Below, in pieces: positions 14,886-23,236 of a stretch of 64,000 nt of DNA. Under the pieces are notes generated by a model, which made no database searches, was not told where the DNA came from, and saw nothing but the letters and a program-made list of their open reading frames with translations. Source of the DNA: a bacterium (GTDB lineage: Bacteria; Planctomycetota; UBA1135; GCA-002686595); NCBI GenBank assembly GCA_024226735.1, contig JAAELL010000286.1:1-64000 (forward strand), in the 5' to 3' direction. The translations under genes and the position numbers were made by a program. Each line of letters starts with the position of its first letter. Position 1 is the stretch's first letter.

Positions 14886-16039
14886 GTGCACCCGTGTCGA
14901 TCCTCTTCCACCGCGGCAACGAGTGGGGCGGTCCACTGCGCGGCAGCACGAACGTCCTCGCCGCCCGCTTTCTGGCCGCCGGACATCCGGTCGCTTGGCT
15001 CGAGCGACCCGTCCACCTCGGTCACCGGTTGCGATCGAACGCGCCGCGGCCAGGCTTTCGCCGGACGGACGACGGCGCGCTCGTGATCCGGCCGTTCACT
15101 CTGATTCCGCGCCCCACTTGGCGCGCCGTCGGCGGAGGGCTGCGCAGCGCTTGGGCGCGCGCCGCATACCGCTCGATCGTGCCTTCCTTGCGGCGCGTCT
15201 TCGCGCGTGCCGAGCAGCCCGAGCCGGCGGTCCTGTGGACGTGCGGCGGCGATGGCGGCGCCCTGCGCCGCGCGTTCCCCGCCGCACGACGCATCGTGCA
15301 GTGCGTCGACGTCTACGAGGCGTACGCCGGGTCCGGCCAGAACGCCCTCGAAGCCCTCGACTACGCGGACGCCGACCGCGTCGTCACGATCGGCCACGCC
15401 CTGGCCGAGCTCCTGGTCGCCGAACGCGACGTTCCGCGCGCGAAGCTCTCGGTCATCGGACAGGGCGCCGATCTCGACGCCTACACGGAGGCCCCGGAGC
15501 CGGACGACCTCGCCCCGCTCCCGCGCCCGCGGCTGACCTGGGTCGGCCGGCTCGCGAAGGCCGACGCGCGCTCGATGGCCGAGGCGGCGACGTTCGCCGA
15601 GCGCGCCGGTGGGAGCCTGGTGCTCATCGGTCCGAGGGCGGCGTGGGCCGAGGAGCTGACTCGCGGCCAGCGTTCCGTCCACGTCCTCGGTCCACGGGAT
15701 CCGGCGCGCGTACCGGCGTACTTGATGGCGAGCGACGTCGGGCTGATGCTGTACGACCAGCGGGCCGATCCGCGCATCTACGCCGGCCAGAACCCCTTGA
15801 AGCTGTACGAGATGGCCGCCGCCGGACTCCCGATCGTGAGCACGCCGCACGCCGAGTACGCGCACCTCGATCCGCCGGCCCTGATCGCGACGGGAGCGGT
15901 CGAGGTCGAAGCGCGGATCGAGGAGGCGCTGCGGCGCGCGCGAGAGCTGTCGCGCTCGTCGCGCGCGTTCGCGCAGCGGCACGGCTGGAGCCAGCGCTTC
16001 GACGACGCCGCGGCGCTCGTGCGCGAGGTGCTCGCGTGA
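14882..16039 (+). CDS. Glycosyltransferase (GT-B, family 4-like)
   Basis: 385 residues. The N-terminal domain opens SILFHRGNEWGGPLRGSTN. The middle has VQCVDVYEAYAG and a VVTIGHALAELLVAE helix; the C-terminal donor domain has RLTWVGRLAKADARSM, LVLIGPRAAW and NPLKLYEMAAAGLPIVS with the conserved Glu. It resembles TuaH-like transferases that add a sugar to a cell-surface polymer. Starts and stops overlap by four bases with the genes on either side, so it belongs to one translationally coupled run from 13263 to 17187. Confidence 0.75.
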   Translation: MSAPVSILFHRGNEWGGPLRGSTNVLAARFLAAGHPVAWLERPVHLGHRLRSNAPRPGFRRTDDGALVIRPFTLIPRPTWRAVGGGLRSAWARAAYRSIVPSLRRVFARAEQPEPAVLWTCGGDGGALRRAFPAARRIVQCVDVYEAYAGSGQNALEALDYADADRVVTIGHALAELLVAERDVPRAKLSVIGQGADLDAYTEAPEPDDLAPLPRPRLTWVGRLAKADARSMAEAATFAERAGGSLVLIGPRAAWAEELTRGQRSVHVLGPRDPARVPAYLMASDVGLMLYDQRADPRIYAGQNPLKLYEMAAAGLPIVSTPHAEYAHLDPPALIATGAVEVEARIEEALRRARELSRSSRAFAQRHGWSQRFDDAAALVREVLA

Positions 16040-17187
16040 GCGAAGAAGCAGCCAAACGTCGGATCGTCCACGTTCTTCCGCGCCTGCGAGAGGCCTCGGG
16101 GCTCGCGCCCGTCGTGCGGGGATACTGCGCCGGGCTCGCCGAGCGCGGTGCTTCCGTCCACGTGCACACGCTCGCGTCCGAGGTCGAGCCTTCTCTGGGC
16201 AACATCGAGCCTCTGGGCAACATCGAGCACCACGAGCACGGGGAGTGGGGGCCGCGACGCTTTGGCTTCTCGCCGGCGCTCGCACGCGCTGTCCGCCGTG
16301 CTGCGCGCAGCACGCGCGTCGTCCACGGACACGGCCTGTGGATGCACCCGAACCTCGTGCTCGACCCCGCGCGCCTCGCTTGCCCGCTCATCGTCTCGCC
16401 GCACGGCATGCTTGCGCCGGACGCGCGCACGCACTCCGGGCTGCGTAAGCGCATCGCGTGGCGCATGCGCCAGCGGCGAGTCCTGTCGGGTGCCTGTCTG
16501 CACGCGACGTGCGAAGCGGAGTACCGCGACTGCCGCGCCGCGGGCCTCGGCGGCCCGGTCGCCGTCGTTCCGCCGGGCGTCGACGTGCTCGAGGGCACGC
16601 AACCCTCCGAGAGGGAGGGGCCGCCGTACGTCCTGTTCGTCGGCCGCATCCATCCCATCAAGAACCTGGAGGCGCTGCTCGCGGCGTGGGCGTCGCTGCC
16701 GGCGACGAGCGATGGGTGGGAGCTCTTGATCGCCGGGCCGCCGACCGATCCGGCGTACGAACGGCTCCTGCGCGGCGCGGCGGTTCCCGGCGTGCGCTTC
16801 CTCGGTCCCGTGGGCGCGGACGACAAGCACGAGCTCCTGGGTGGCGCGTCCGCGCTCGTGCTCCCCTCGCACAGCGAGAACTTCGGCGTCGTCGTCGGTG
16901 AAGCATTGGCCGCGGGCGTGCCGGTCGTCGTGACGCGCGGCGCCCCGTGGTCGGGAGTCGAGCGCGAGCGCTGCGGCTGGTGGGTCGACGCGGATGCGGA
17001 GGCCCTGGGTGCGTGTCTGCGGGAAGTGCGGACCGCTTCACGCGAGACGCTCGCCGCGATGGGTGCCCGCGGGCGGGCTTGGATGATCCGCGAGTTCGCT
17101 TGGTCGCGCGTCGCAGGCATGTTGGATGAGACCTACGCGTGGCTCGCGGACGGCGCGGAGCGCCCCGCGTGGGTGCGCGTCGACTGA
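16036..17187 (+). CDS. Glycosyltransferase family 4 (GT-B)
   Basis: 383 residues from GTG 16036 (GTGA overlap with the previous stop). It has an N-terminal acceptor domain with IVHVLPRLREASGLAPVV and HGHGLWMHPN. The C-terminal domain has YVLFVGRIHPIKNLEALL, LLIAGPPTD and SHSENFGVVVGEALAAGVPV, the complete family-4 signature (R, K and E of the donor site). An 18-bp perfect direct repeat encodes LGNIEPLGNIE near residue 55. Last gene of the plus-strand run; the next gene converges on it with only seven bases between stops. Confidence 0.85.
   Translation: MSEEAAKRRIVHVLPRLREASGLAPVVRGYCAGLAERGASVHVHTLASEVEPSLGNIEPLGNIEHHEHGEWGPRRFGFSPALARAVRRAARSTRVVHGHGLWMHPNLVLDPARLACPLIVSPHGMLAPDARTHSGLRKRIAWRMRQRRVLSGACLHATCEAEYRDCRAAGLGGPVAVVPPGVDVLEGTQPSEREGPPYVLFVGRIHPIKNLEALLAAWASLPATSDGWELLIAGPPTDPAYERLLRGAAVPGVRFLGPVGADDKHELLGGASALVLPSHSENFGVVVGEALAAGVPVVVTRGAPWSGVERERCGWWVDADAEALGACLREVRTASRETLAAMGARGRAWMIREFAWSRVAGMLDETYAWLADGAERPAWVRVD
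16193..16228 (+). repeat. 18-bp perfect direct repeat inside a glycosyltransferase gene
   Basis: Two adjacent copies of CTCTGGGCAACATCGAGC add an in-frame duplication of six residues in the N-terminal domain. It looks like a recent slippage event that keeps the frame. Confidence 0.85.
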
Positions 17188-17194
17188 CGGCGGT

Positions 17195-18355
17195 TCACGC
17201 GATGGCGGCGCGAACGGCCTCGAGCAAGTTGTTCGCCGCGTAGTCCGCGCCGAAGCGGCACGCGGTCTCTTGTGCCGCGTCGCGCATGCGCCCGGGGTCG
17301 TCGTCCTCGAGCGTCCTTGCGACGCAGGCCGCGATCGTCTCGACGCGGCCGACAGGGACCTGCCAGCCGTTGCGCCCGTGCTCGATCAAGTCGTAGGCGG
17401 CGCCGACGGCCGTGCTCGCCACCACCGGAGTTCCGGCGGCCATGCTCTCACCGACGACGGCGCCCCACGGCTCGTGCCCCGACGGCAGCACCGCGACGTT
17501 GCAGGCCGCCATCGCGCGGTGTACGCCGTCGGGTTCGAGCCAGCCGAGGAATCGAACGGCGTCCGGGCCGAGCTGCGCAGCCCGCTCGCGCAGAGCAGGC
17601 TTCAGCTCGCCGTCGCCAACGAGGACGACGCTCGAACGCGCGCGCAGGGCGGGGCTGAGGTGCGCGAAGGCTTCGAGCACGTCCGCCGGCCGCTTGGACG
17701 GCGCGAGGCGTCCGCAGAAGAGGACCAGGACCCGTTCTTCGTCGAGGCCGAGCTCGTGGCGGAAGCGGGCGCGGCCCTCGCGACCGAGGCGTTGTGCGTC
17801 CATGCGGATCCGCGCGACGTCCGGCGTGTTCGGAAACGGGTGCATCGGCTGTCGCTCGGCACCCAGGGCACGCAGGTAGGCCTGAGCCTGGCTGCCGCAC
17901 GGCAGGCCGTACGCCATCCCGCGCACGAGCGGGCCGACGAGGCGCTCCTTGATGCGCCACTTCAGCCCGCTCGGTCGGCTCTGCAGGAAGCTCGACTCGC
18001 ACGCGATCCCGTAGGGGGTGCCGGCTCGGCGGAACTCGCGCGCCGCCGCGCGAACGGAGGGGTGCACGTAGCCCGAGATGGCGGCTGCGCCGGGCCCGAA
18101 TGCGCGGATCTTCGCGCGTAGGCCTGGGTTCCACTTGAAGGGGTAGCGGTTGCGCTGACCGGGCGGCGCCCACTGTCGGCCGGAAAGGACCTCCGTATGC
18201 AGCCCGTCGAGATCGAGAGACCACGGACGGTCGGGGTCACCCGGCGACAGAAAGAAGATCCGAAAGTCGCCGTCGAAACGCTCGGCGAAGCGGCGGAAGA
18301 CCGCCAGTCGGTAGGGCGTCGGCGTGTCGTCGATGTAGAGGAAACGAGCGCTCAT
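17195..18355 (-). CDS. Glycosyltransferase family 4 (GT-B)
   Basis: 386 residues from ATG 18355, which overlaps the previous stop (ATGA). N-terminal FLYIDDTPTPYRLAVFRRFA is the acceptor-domain opening typical of transferases acting on surface polysaccharides. The donor domain has VLVLFCGRLAPSKRPADVLE, SVVLVGDGELKPAL and SGHEPWGAVVGESMAAGTPV. It should add one sugar of the repeat unit in the cytoplasm. It is the last gene of a three-gene minus-strand operon starting at 20963. Confidence 0.85.
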   Translation of the reverse strand: MSARFLYIDDTPTPYRLAVFRRFAERFDGDFRIFFLSPGDPDRPWSLDLDGLHTEVLSGRQWAPPGQRNRYPFKWNPGLRAKIRAFGPGAAAISGYVHPSVRAAAREFRRAGTPYGIACESSFLQSRPSGLKWRIKERLVGPLVRGMAYGLPCGSQAQAYLRALGAERQPMHPFPNTPDVARIRMDAQRLGREGRARFRHELGLDEERVLVLFCGRLAPSKRPADVLEAFAHLSPALRARSSVVLVGDGELKPALRERAAQLGPDAVRFLGWLEPDGVHRAMAACNVAVLPSGHEPWGAVVGESMAAGTPVVASTAVGAAYDLIEHGRNGWQVPVGRVETIAACVARTLEDDDPGRMRDAAQETACRFGADYAANNLLEAVRAAIA

Positions 18356-19524
18356 GCCGGTCGGGCGGGCGGGTTGCCGAGCACCTCGTCGAAGAACTCC
18401 AAGTACTGCGCCGCGCATGTGTCCCAGGACATGCGACGGGCCTGATCGCGACCGACCGCTGCGTGTGCGCGGGCCTCGGACGGATCGGAGAGCAAATGCT
18501 GGAGCGCGCTCGCCCAGCCCGCCGGGTCAGCCGGGTCAACCGTCAGGGCGGCGTTCCCGGCGAGCTCGTGGAGTGCGCCCGTCGAGCTGCACACGACGGG
18601 GACTCCGGCAGCGAACGCCTCGAGGAGCGGCAGTCCGAAGCCCTCTAGGAACGAGGGCAACGCGAAGACAGCTGCCCCCTGCAGCGCGGCCGGCATCAGC
18701 GCGCCGGGGACCGGGCCGGGCACTCGGACGCGGTCCGCGACTTTCAGTTCCTCCGCGCGCCGGCGTAGCGCGGGGGTCTCGCAGTTGAACGCGCCCGCGA
18801 GGACGAGCGCGAGCTCCGGCTGCTCCGCGGCGATGCGCGCAAAGGCCTCGAGCAGGGTCGCGTGGTTCTTGTTGGGCGTGTGCTGGCCGAGGCAGAGCAC
18901 GTACGGCATGTCGCCTTCGACGCCGAGCACGCGCCGGGCTTCGCGTGCGTTCTCGGGACTCGCGGGCTCGCTCCAGTGCTCGAAGTCGACGCCGTGGTGG
19001 ATGACGCGGCAAGGCGGGAGGTGCTTGCCGCACAGCTCGCGCAGGCGTCCGTGCGTGTATGCGGAGATCGCGACGATTCCTCGTGCGCGTCGCGCGCACG
19101 CGTGGAGCGAGCGCCGGTACAGCTGCGCGTACGCCCGCGCCCGCGCGCCGCGGTTCTTGCCCGCTCCGGGTTCGAGCGGGTTCAGGTCGTGCACGATCCC
19201 GACGAACGGCGTGTCGTGCCTGCCGAGCGGCCAGTGCCAGCCGCTGAGCCACAGGTCGTGCCGCCCGATCGTCTTGCTGAGGTCGCCGCGGCCGGCGAGC
19301 CAGGCGAGGCGCGAGCGCCAGCGTCCGCCACCGGCGACGCGCACGTCCCAGTCCTCGCCCGCGAGCCGTGCCGCGACGCGGCGTGCCCCGTCAGCGTCTC
19401 GGGCGACGAGCGTCAGCTCGTGACCCGCCTTGCGCCAGCGCGGTAGGAGTTGGCGCAGGACCATCTGCGTGCCGGAGACCGTCTGCAGCTCGATCGCTTC
19501 GCAGTGAACGGCGATCCTCGTCAC
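18352..19524 (-). CDS. Glycosyltransferase family 4 (mannosyltransferase-like)
   Basis: 390 residues from GTG 19524, which overlaps the upstream gene's stop. It contains the classical MtfB/WbdC-like layout: GTQMVLRQLLPRWRKAGHEL near the N-terminus, IVAISAYTHGRLRELCG and VIHHGVDFEHW in the middle, then YVLCLGQHTPNKNHATLLEA and PSFLEGFGLPLLEAFAAGVP with the donor-binding Glu. Many relatives use GDP-mannose, but the donor is not certain here. Coupled by four-base overlaps on both sides. Confidence 0.85.
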   Translation of the reverse strand: MTRIAVHCEAIELQTVSGTQMVLRQLLPRWRKAGHELTLVARDADGARRVAARLAGEDWDVRVAGGGRWRSRLAWLAGRGDLSKTIGRHDLWLSGWHWPLGRHDTPFVGIVHDLNPLEPGAGKNRGARARAYAQLYRRSLHACARRARGIVAISAYTHGRLRELCGKHLPPCRVIHHGVDFEHWSEPASPENAREARRVLGVEGDMPYVLCLGQHTPNKNHATLLEAFARIAAEQPELALVLAGAFNCETPALRRRAEELKVADRVRVPGPVPGALMPAALQGAAVFALPSFLEGFGLPLLEAFAAGVPVVCSSTGALHELAGNAALTVDPADPAGWASALQHLLSDPSEARAHAAVGRDQARRMSWDTCAAQYLEFFDEVLGNPPARPA

Positions 19525-20963
19525 GCTCGCGCCTCCACAGCTGCATCCCCGCCTTGTTCCCGGCCTTGCTCCCCGCCTCGCTCTACCGGGGCGAAGCGCA
19601 GCGCGATCGACCAAGCCGTCGTCAGGAACGCGAGGATCAGGAAGAAGCAGCGGGTCGCTGCGATCGGGTAGTTGTCGGAGCCGATCAAGAGCGCGGAGAA
19701 GACGACGAGCAACCCGACGCCGGGGACGCGCACGCGCCACAGCCCCACGTGCATGAGCAGCAGCCCCACGATCCCGAGGATGCCGAGGTTGCGCCAGATG
19801 AGGAGCCAGCCGTTGGACACGAACCCGTAGTAGTCGTTGCGCGCCATTTCTTGCTCCATTTGGGCCTCGTGGCCCGCCAGGAGTCTCGACTCGGTCTTGA
19901 TGCCGAACCCGACGAGCAGAACCGCGGGGTCCTTGCGCGCGTAGCGGAGAAAGCGTGCCGTGCCTTCGACGTAGCGCTTCTGGATGCTGCTGTCCCGGAC
20001 GTTCTCGTCGATGCTGCGCTGGATGCGGTGCTCGACCTGTACGAGCACACCGGCGTTGCCGGTCGAGCGGCCCGGGAACAAGCCGCTGACGAGCAGCAGC
20101 GTCGCACACGCGATCCAGAAAGTGATCCACAAGCGGCTCGTGCGCATGCCGATGAGGACGACCGAGCACAGCACCCAGGAGTGGCGCGAGAGCGACATCA
20201 GCGCGGCGAGGAGGATCACGGTGTAGCCCATGCCGCGGTTCGAAGCCCTCCAACGACACAGCAGCAACCAAGCGGCGGCGAGCGCCATCATCCCCGCGAA
20301 CGTCGTCGACGTGTCCCACGTGCCGAGTACGCGCGTGAGGCCGGTGCGGTCCATGTGGCTGATGAGCTTGCGCTCGTAGAAGCCGCTCGAGTATCCAGCC
20401 AACCTCAAGTACGACGTGTAGAAGCGGTGTCCGAGCTCGGGGGAGCCGAGGAGGAGCAGGCCGTGCAGGACGCCGAGCGAGGCGGCGACGATGCCACCGA
20501 TCGAGACGTGACCGGCGAGGCGCACGGGATCGACGCGCCCGGCGAGCGCGTTGTGGAACAGGGACCGCGCGTAGAGGAGCACGAGCAGGTACTGGACGGT
20601 GTAGGCGACCGTCTTGAACCCGATCCCGGCCCGTATCGCCGTCGAGCCGAAGCCGACGAGGACTGCGACGAGCAGCGTCCACCAGGCCTGCTCGAAGCGC
20701 TGGCCGGCGCGCGCCTGGACGCGCGGCATCTTGAGGACGGCGAGAGCGAACACGAGGAATGCGTCGTACAGGTAGAACGCGCCACGCACCTGCACGAGCG
20801 GCAGGACATAGCAGACCACGAGGGGCAGGGCAGCCGCCCAGGTGACGTCGTTCCCGGCCGGAGCCGCTGGGTCCCGGCCCGCGCTATGGCCGGGATCATG
20901 GCCCGGACCTTTGTTTCGTTGTCGGCCTGCAGGCTGGGACTTCATCGGTTGCTGCGGGATCAT
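19521..20963 (-). CDS. O-antigen polymerase/ligase-like membrane protein
   Basis: 480 residues from ATG 20963 (AAGG upstream); ATG 20945 is an alternative. Ten or more hydrophobic helices lie along the chain, and a large loop of about 110 residues carries FLRYARKDPAVLLVGFGIK and NDYYGFVSNGWLLIWRNLG, the region where Wzy/WaaL proteins have their periplasmic catalytic loop. ALMSLSRHSWVLCSVVLI matches the SR-containing helix of O-antigen ligases. It probably polymerises or ligates the polysaccharide repeat unit in the periplasm. First gene of a minus-strand operon, divergent from the oxidoreductase at 21047 with an 83-base gap. Confidence 0.75.
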   Translation of the reverse strand: MIPQQPMKSQPAGRQRNKGPGHDPGHSAGRDPAAPAGNDVTWAAALPLVVCYVLPLVQVRGAFYLYDAFLVFALAVLKMPRVQARAGQRFEQAWWTLLVAVLVGFGSTAIRAGIGFKTVAYTVQYLLVLLYARSLFHNALAGRVDPVRLAGHVSIGGIVAASLGVLHGLLLLGSPELGHRFYTSYLRLAGYSSGFYERKLISHMDRTGLTRVLGTWDTSTTFAGMMALAAAWLLLCRWRASNRGMGYTVILLAALMSLSRHSWVLCSVVLIGMRTSRLWITFWIACATLLLVSGLFPGRSTGNAGVLVQVEHRIQRSIDENVRDSSIQKRYVEGTARFLRYARKDPAVLLVGFGIKTESRLLAGHEAQMEQEMARNDYYGFVSNGWLLIWRNLGILGIVGLLLMHVGLWRVRVPGVGLLVVFSALLIGSDNYPIAATRCFFLILAFLTTAWSIALRFAPVERGGEQGREQGGDAAVEARA

Positions 20964-21046
20964 ACAAAGGTAGCCTTCGTGATGAACCGAAGCAGTTCTA
21001 GACTGAGACCGTCGACAGGCCCTCCCCGAGTGCGTCTCCCGCCCCG

Positions 21047-23236
21047 ATGAGACAGATCCTGCAGTCCTACCGCTCCGGCGAGCTGTGGCTGGCCGAAGTG
21101 CCGACTCCGGCTTGTCGGCCAGGCGGCGTTCTCGTGCGGACGCGGCGCAGCGTCGTGTCCGCGGGCACGGAGCGGATGCTGTCGAGCCTGGCGCGCAAGA
21201 GCTTGATCGGCAAGGCACGGGCGCGTCCGGACCTCGTCAAGAAGGTCCTGGCCCGCGTCAAGACCGAGGGGCTGCGCGCGACGCTGGACAAGGTCCACGC
21301 GAAGCTCGATGAGCCGGTCGCCCTCGGCTACTCCGCCATGGGCACGGTCGTCGAGGTCGGCCGGGGCACGGGCGATCTCGTCCCGGGGGAGCGGGTCGCG
21401 CTCGCGGGCGCGGGGTACGCGACGCACGCCGAATTCAATTACGTGCCGCGCAACCTGTGCGCGCGGGTGCCCGACGGGGTCAGCGACACCGACGCCGCGT
21501 TCGCCACCGTCGGTGCGATCGCGCTACAAGGCGTGCGACAGGCCGACCCGCGCCTCGGCGAGCGCGTCGTCGTGATCGGCCTCGGTCTGCTCGGCCAGCT
21601 GACCGTGCAAATCCTGAAGGCCAACGGCTGCGCCGTCCTGGGTGTCGACCTCGACGCCGAGCGTGCCGAGCTCGCCCGCGCGCAGGGCGCGGACCTCGCG
21701 GTCGCGGGAGACGCGGACGTGGATGCCGCGTGCGCGGCGTTCACCGGTGGCCGTGGAGCGGACGCGGTCATCGTGACCGCGGCGACGCCGAGCAACGGGC
21801 CGATCGAGAGCGCGGCGCGCGTCTCGCGTCACAAGGGGCGTGTCGTCGTCGTCGGATTCGTCGGCATGAACGTCCCGCGCGACGCGTTCTATGCGAAGGA
21901 GCTCGACCTGCGCCTGTCGACGTCCTACGGCCCCGGGCGCTACGACCCCGCGTACGAGGAGGGGGGGCGCGACTACCCGTTCGCGTACGTGCGGTTCACC
22001 GAGCAGCGCAACCTGGAGAGCTTCCTCTACCTCGTCGACCAGGGACGCGTGACGCCCGCGAAGCTGATCACGCACCGTGTCGCGTTCGCGGACGCGCTCG
22101 AGGCGTACGGGCTGCTCGATGCCGACCCGACCGCGGAAGGAACGAGCGCGCCGCTCGGCATCGTCCTCGAGTACACCGAGGACGTCCCGCTGGCGCCCAC
22201 GTTGCGCCGTGACGCCGACCCGCGCGCGACCGGTTCCGGCCGCGGCGAGCTCGGGATCGCGGTCGTCGGGGCGGGCAGCTTCGCCAAGGGGGTCTTGCTT
22301 CCAGCCCTGAACAAGTTCGACGGGCTGCGCCGCGAAGCGGTGTGCACGAGCACGGGCAAGAGTGCCCAGCAGGCCGCCGAGCGATTCGGTTTCGCCGCAG
22401 CGACGACCGACGCGGACGAGCTGTTCGCGGCGGACGGCGTCGATGCGGTCTTCATCGCGACGCCGCACGCGAGCCACGCTTCGCTCGCGTGCGCCGCGCT
22501 GCGGGCCGGCAAGCACGTGTTCGTCGAGAAGCCCCTCGCGCTCAGCTCGGAGGAGCTCGAGGCATGTGTCGAGGCCCTCGACACCGCACGCGCGCGCGGT
22601 CACGAGCCGTGCCTGACGGTCGGGTTCAACCGCCGCTTCTCGCGCCACGCGCGCGCGCTCGCGGATGGCTTCGCGGGGCGCGGGACGCCGATGGTCGTCT
22701 CGTACCGCGTCAACGCCGGACGCATACCGCCCGAGCATTGGATCCAAGACCCTCAGGTGGGTGGCGGTCGCATCCTCGGCGAGGTGTGCCACTTCGTCGA
22801 CTTCTGCGGGTTCTTGACCGGCAGCGTACCGGTGCGCGTGACCGCGACGAGCATCGCGTCCGAGCGCCGCGATGTCGTCGCGCACGACTCGGTCGTGATC
22901 ACGATCCAGTACGACGACGGCTCGCTCGCCGTCGTGCAGTATTTTGCCGAAGGCGACGCGGCCCTTCCCAAGGAACGCTGCGAGGTGTACGCGGATGCGC
23001 GCTGCGCGGTGATGGACGACTTCAAGACGACCGAGTTCTTCGGGGGCGGAGGGAAGCTCAAGGGCGCGCAGGACAAGGGTCACGCCGGCGAGCTCGCGGC
23101 TTTCCTCGACTCCTGCAGGGACGGCGGCGATTGGCCGATCTCATGGTCGAGCCTGCTCGCGACCCATCGCGTCTGCCTCGCCGCGCTCACGAGTCTGGCG
23201 ACCGGCGCGCCGGTCGGGGTGAACGAGCGCCGATGA
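21047..23236 (+). CDS. Bi-domain oxidoreductase: zinc-type alcohol dehydrogenase fused to Gfo/Idh/MocA
   Basis: 729 residues. Residues 1 to about 370 are a medium-chain dehydrogenase: VVSAGTERM near 37, VALGYSAMGTVVEVG, GERVVVIGLGLLGQLTVQIL for NAD(P) binding, and GGRGADAVIVTAAT. Residues from about 400 on are a Gfo/Idh/MocA oxidoreductase: GIAVVGAGSFAKGVLLPAL, DAVFIATPHASHASL, and GKHVFVEKPLAL with the EKP motif. This fusion is well known in capsule and O-antigen loci and is commonly followed by a heparinase-like gene, as here (four-base overlap). It probably oxidises or isomerises a sugar of the repeat unit; the exact substrate is unknown. Confidence 0.85.
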   Translation: MRQILQSYRSGELWLAEVPTPACRPGGVLVRTRRSVVSAGTERMLSSLARKSLIGKARARPDLVKKVLARVKTEGLRATLDKVHAKLDEPVALGYSAMGTVVEVGRGTGDLVPGERVALAGAGYATHAEFNYVPRNLCARVPDGVSDTDAAFATVGAIALQGVRQADPRLGERVVVIGLGLLGQLTVQILKANGCAVLGVDLDAERAELARAQGADLAVAGDADVDAACAAFTGGRGADAVIVTAATPSNGPIESAARVSRHKGRVVVVGFVGMNVPRDAFYAKELDLRLSTSYGPGRYDPAYEEGGRDYPFAYVRFTEQRNLESFLYLVDQGRVTPAKLITHRVAFADALEAYGLLDADPTAEGTSAPLGIVLEYTEDVPLAPTLRRDADPRATGSGRGELGIAVVGAGSFAKGVLLPALNKFDGLRREAVCTSTGKSAQQAAERFGFAAATTDADELFAADGVDAVFIATPHASHASLACAALRAGKHVFVEKPLALSSEELEACVEALDTARARGHEPCLTVGFNRRFSRHARALADGFAGRGTPMVVSYRVNAGRIPPEHWIQDPQVGGGRILGEVCHFVDFCGFLTGSVPVRVTATSIASERRDVVAHDSVVITIQYDDGSLAVVQYFAEGDAALPKERCEVYADARCAVMDDFKTTEFFGGGGKLKGAQDKGHAGELAAFLDSCRDGGDWPISWSSLLATHRVCLAALTSLATGAPVGVNERR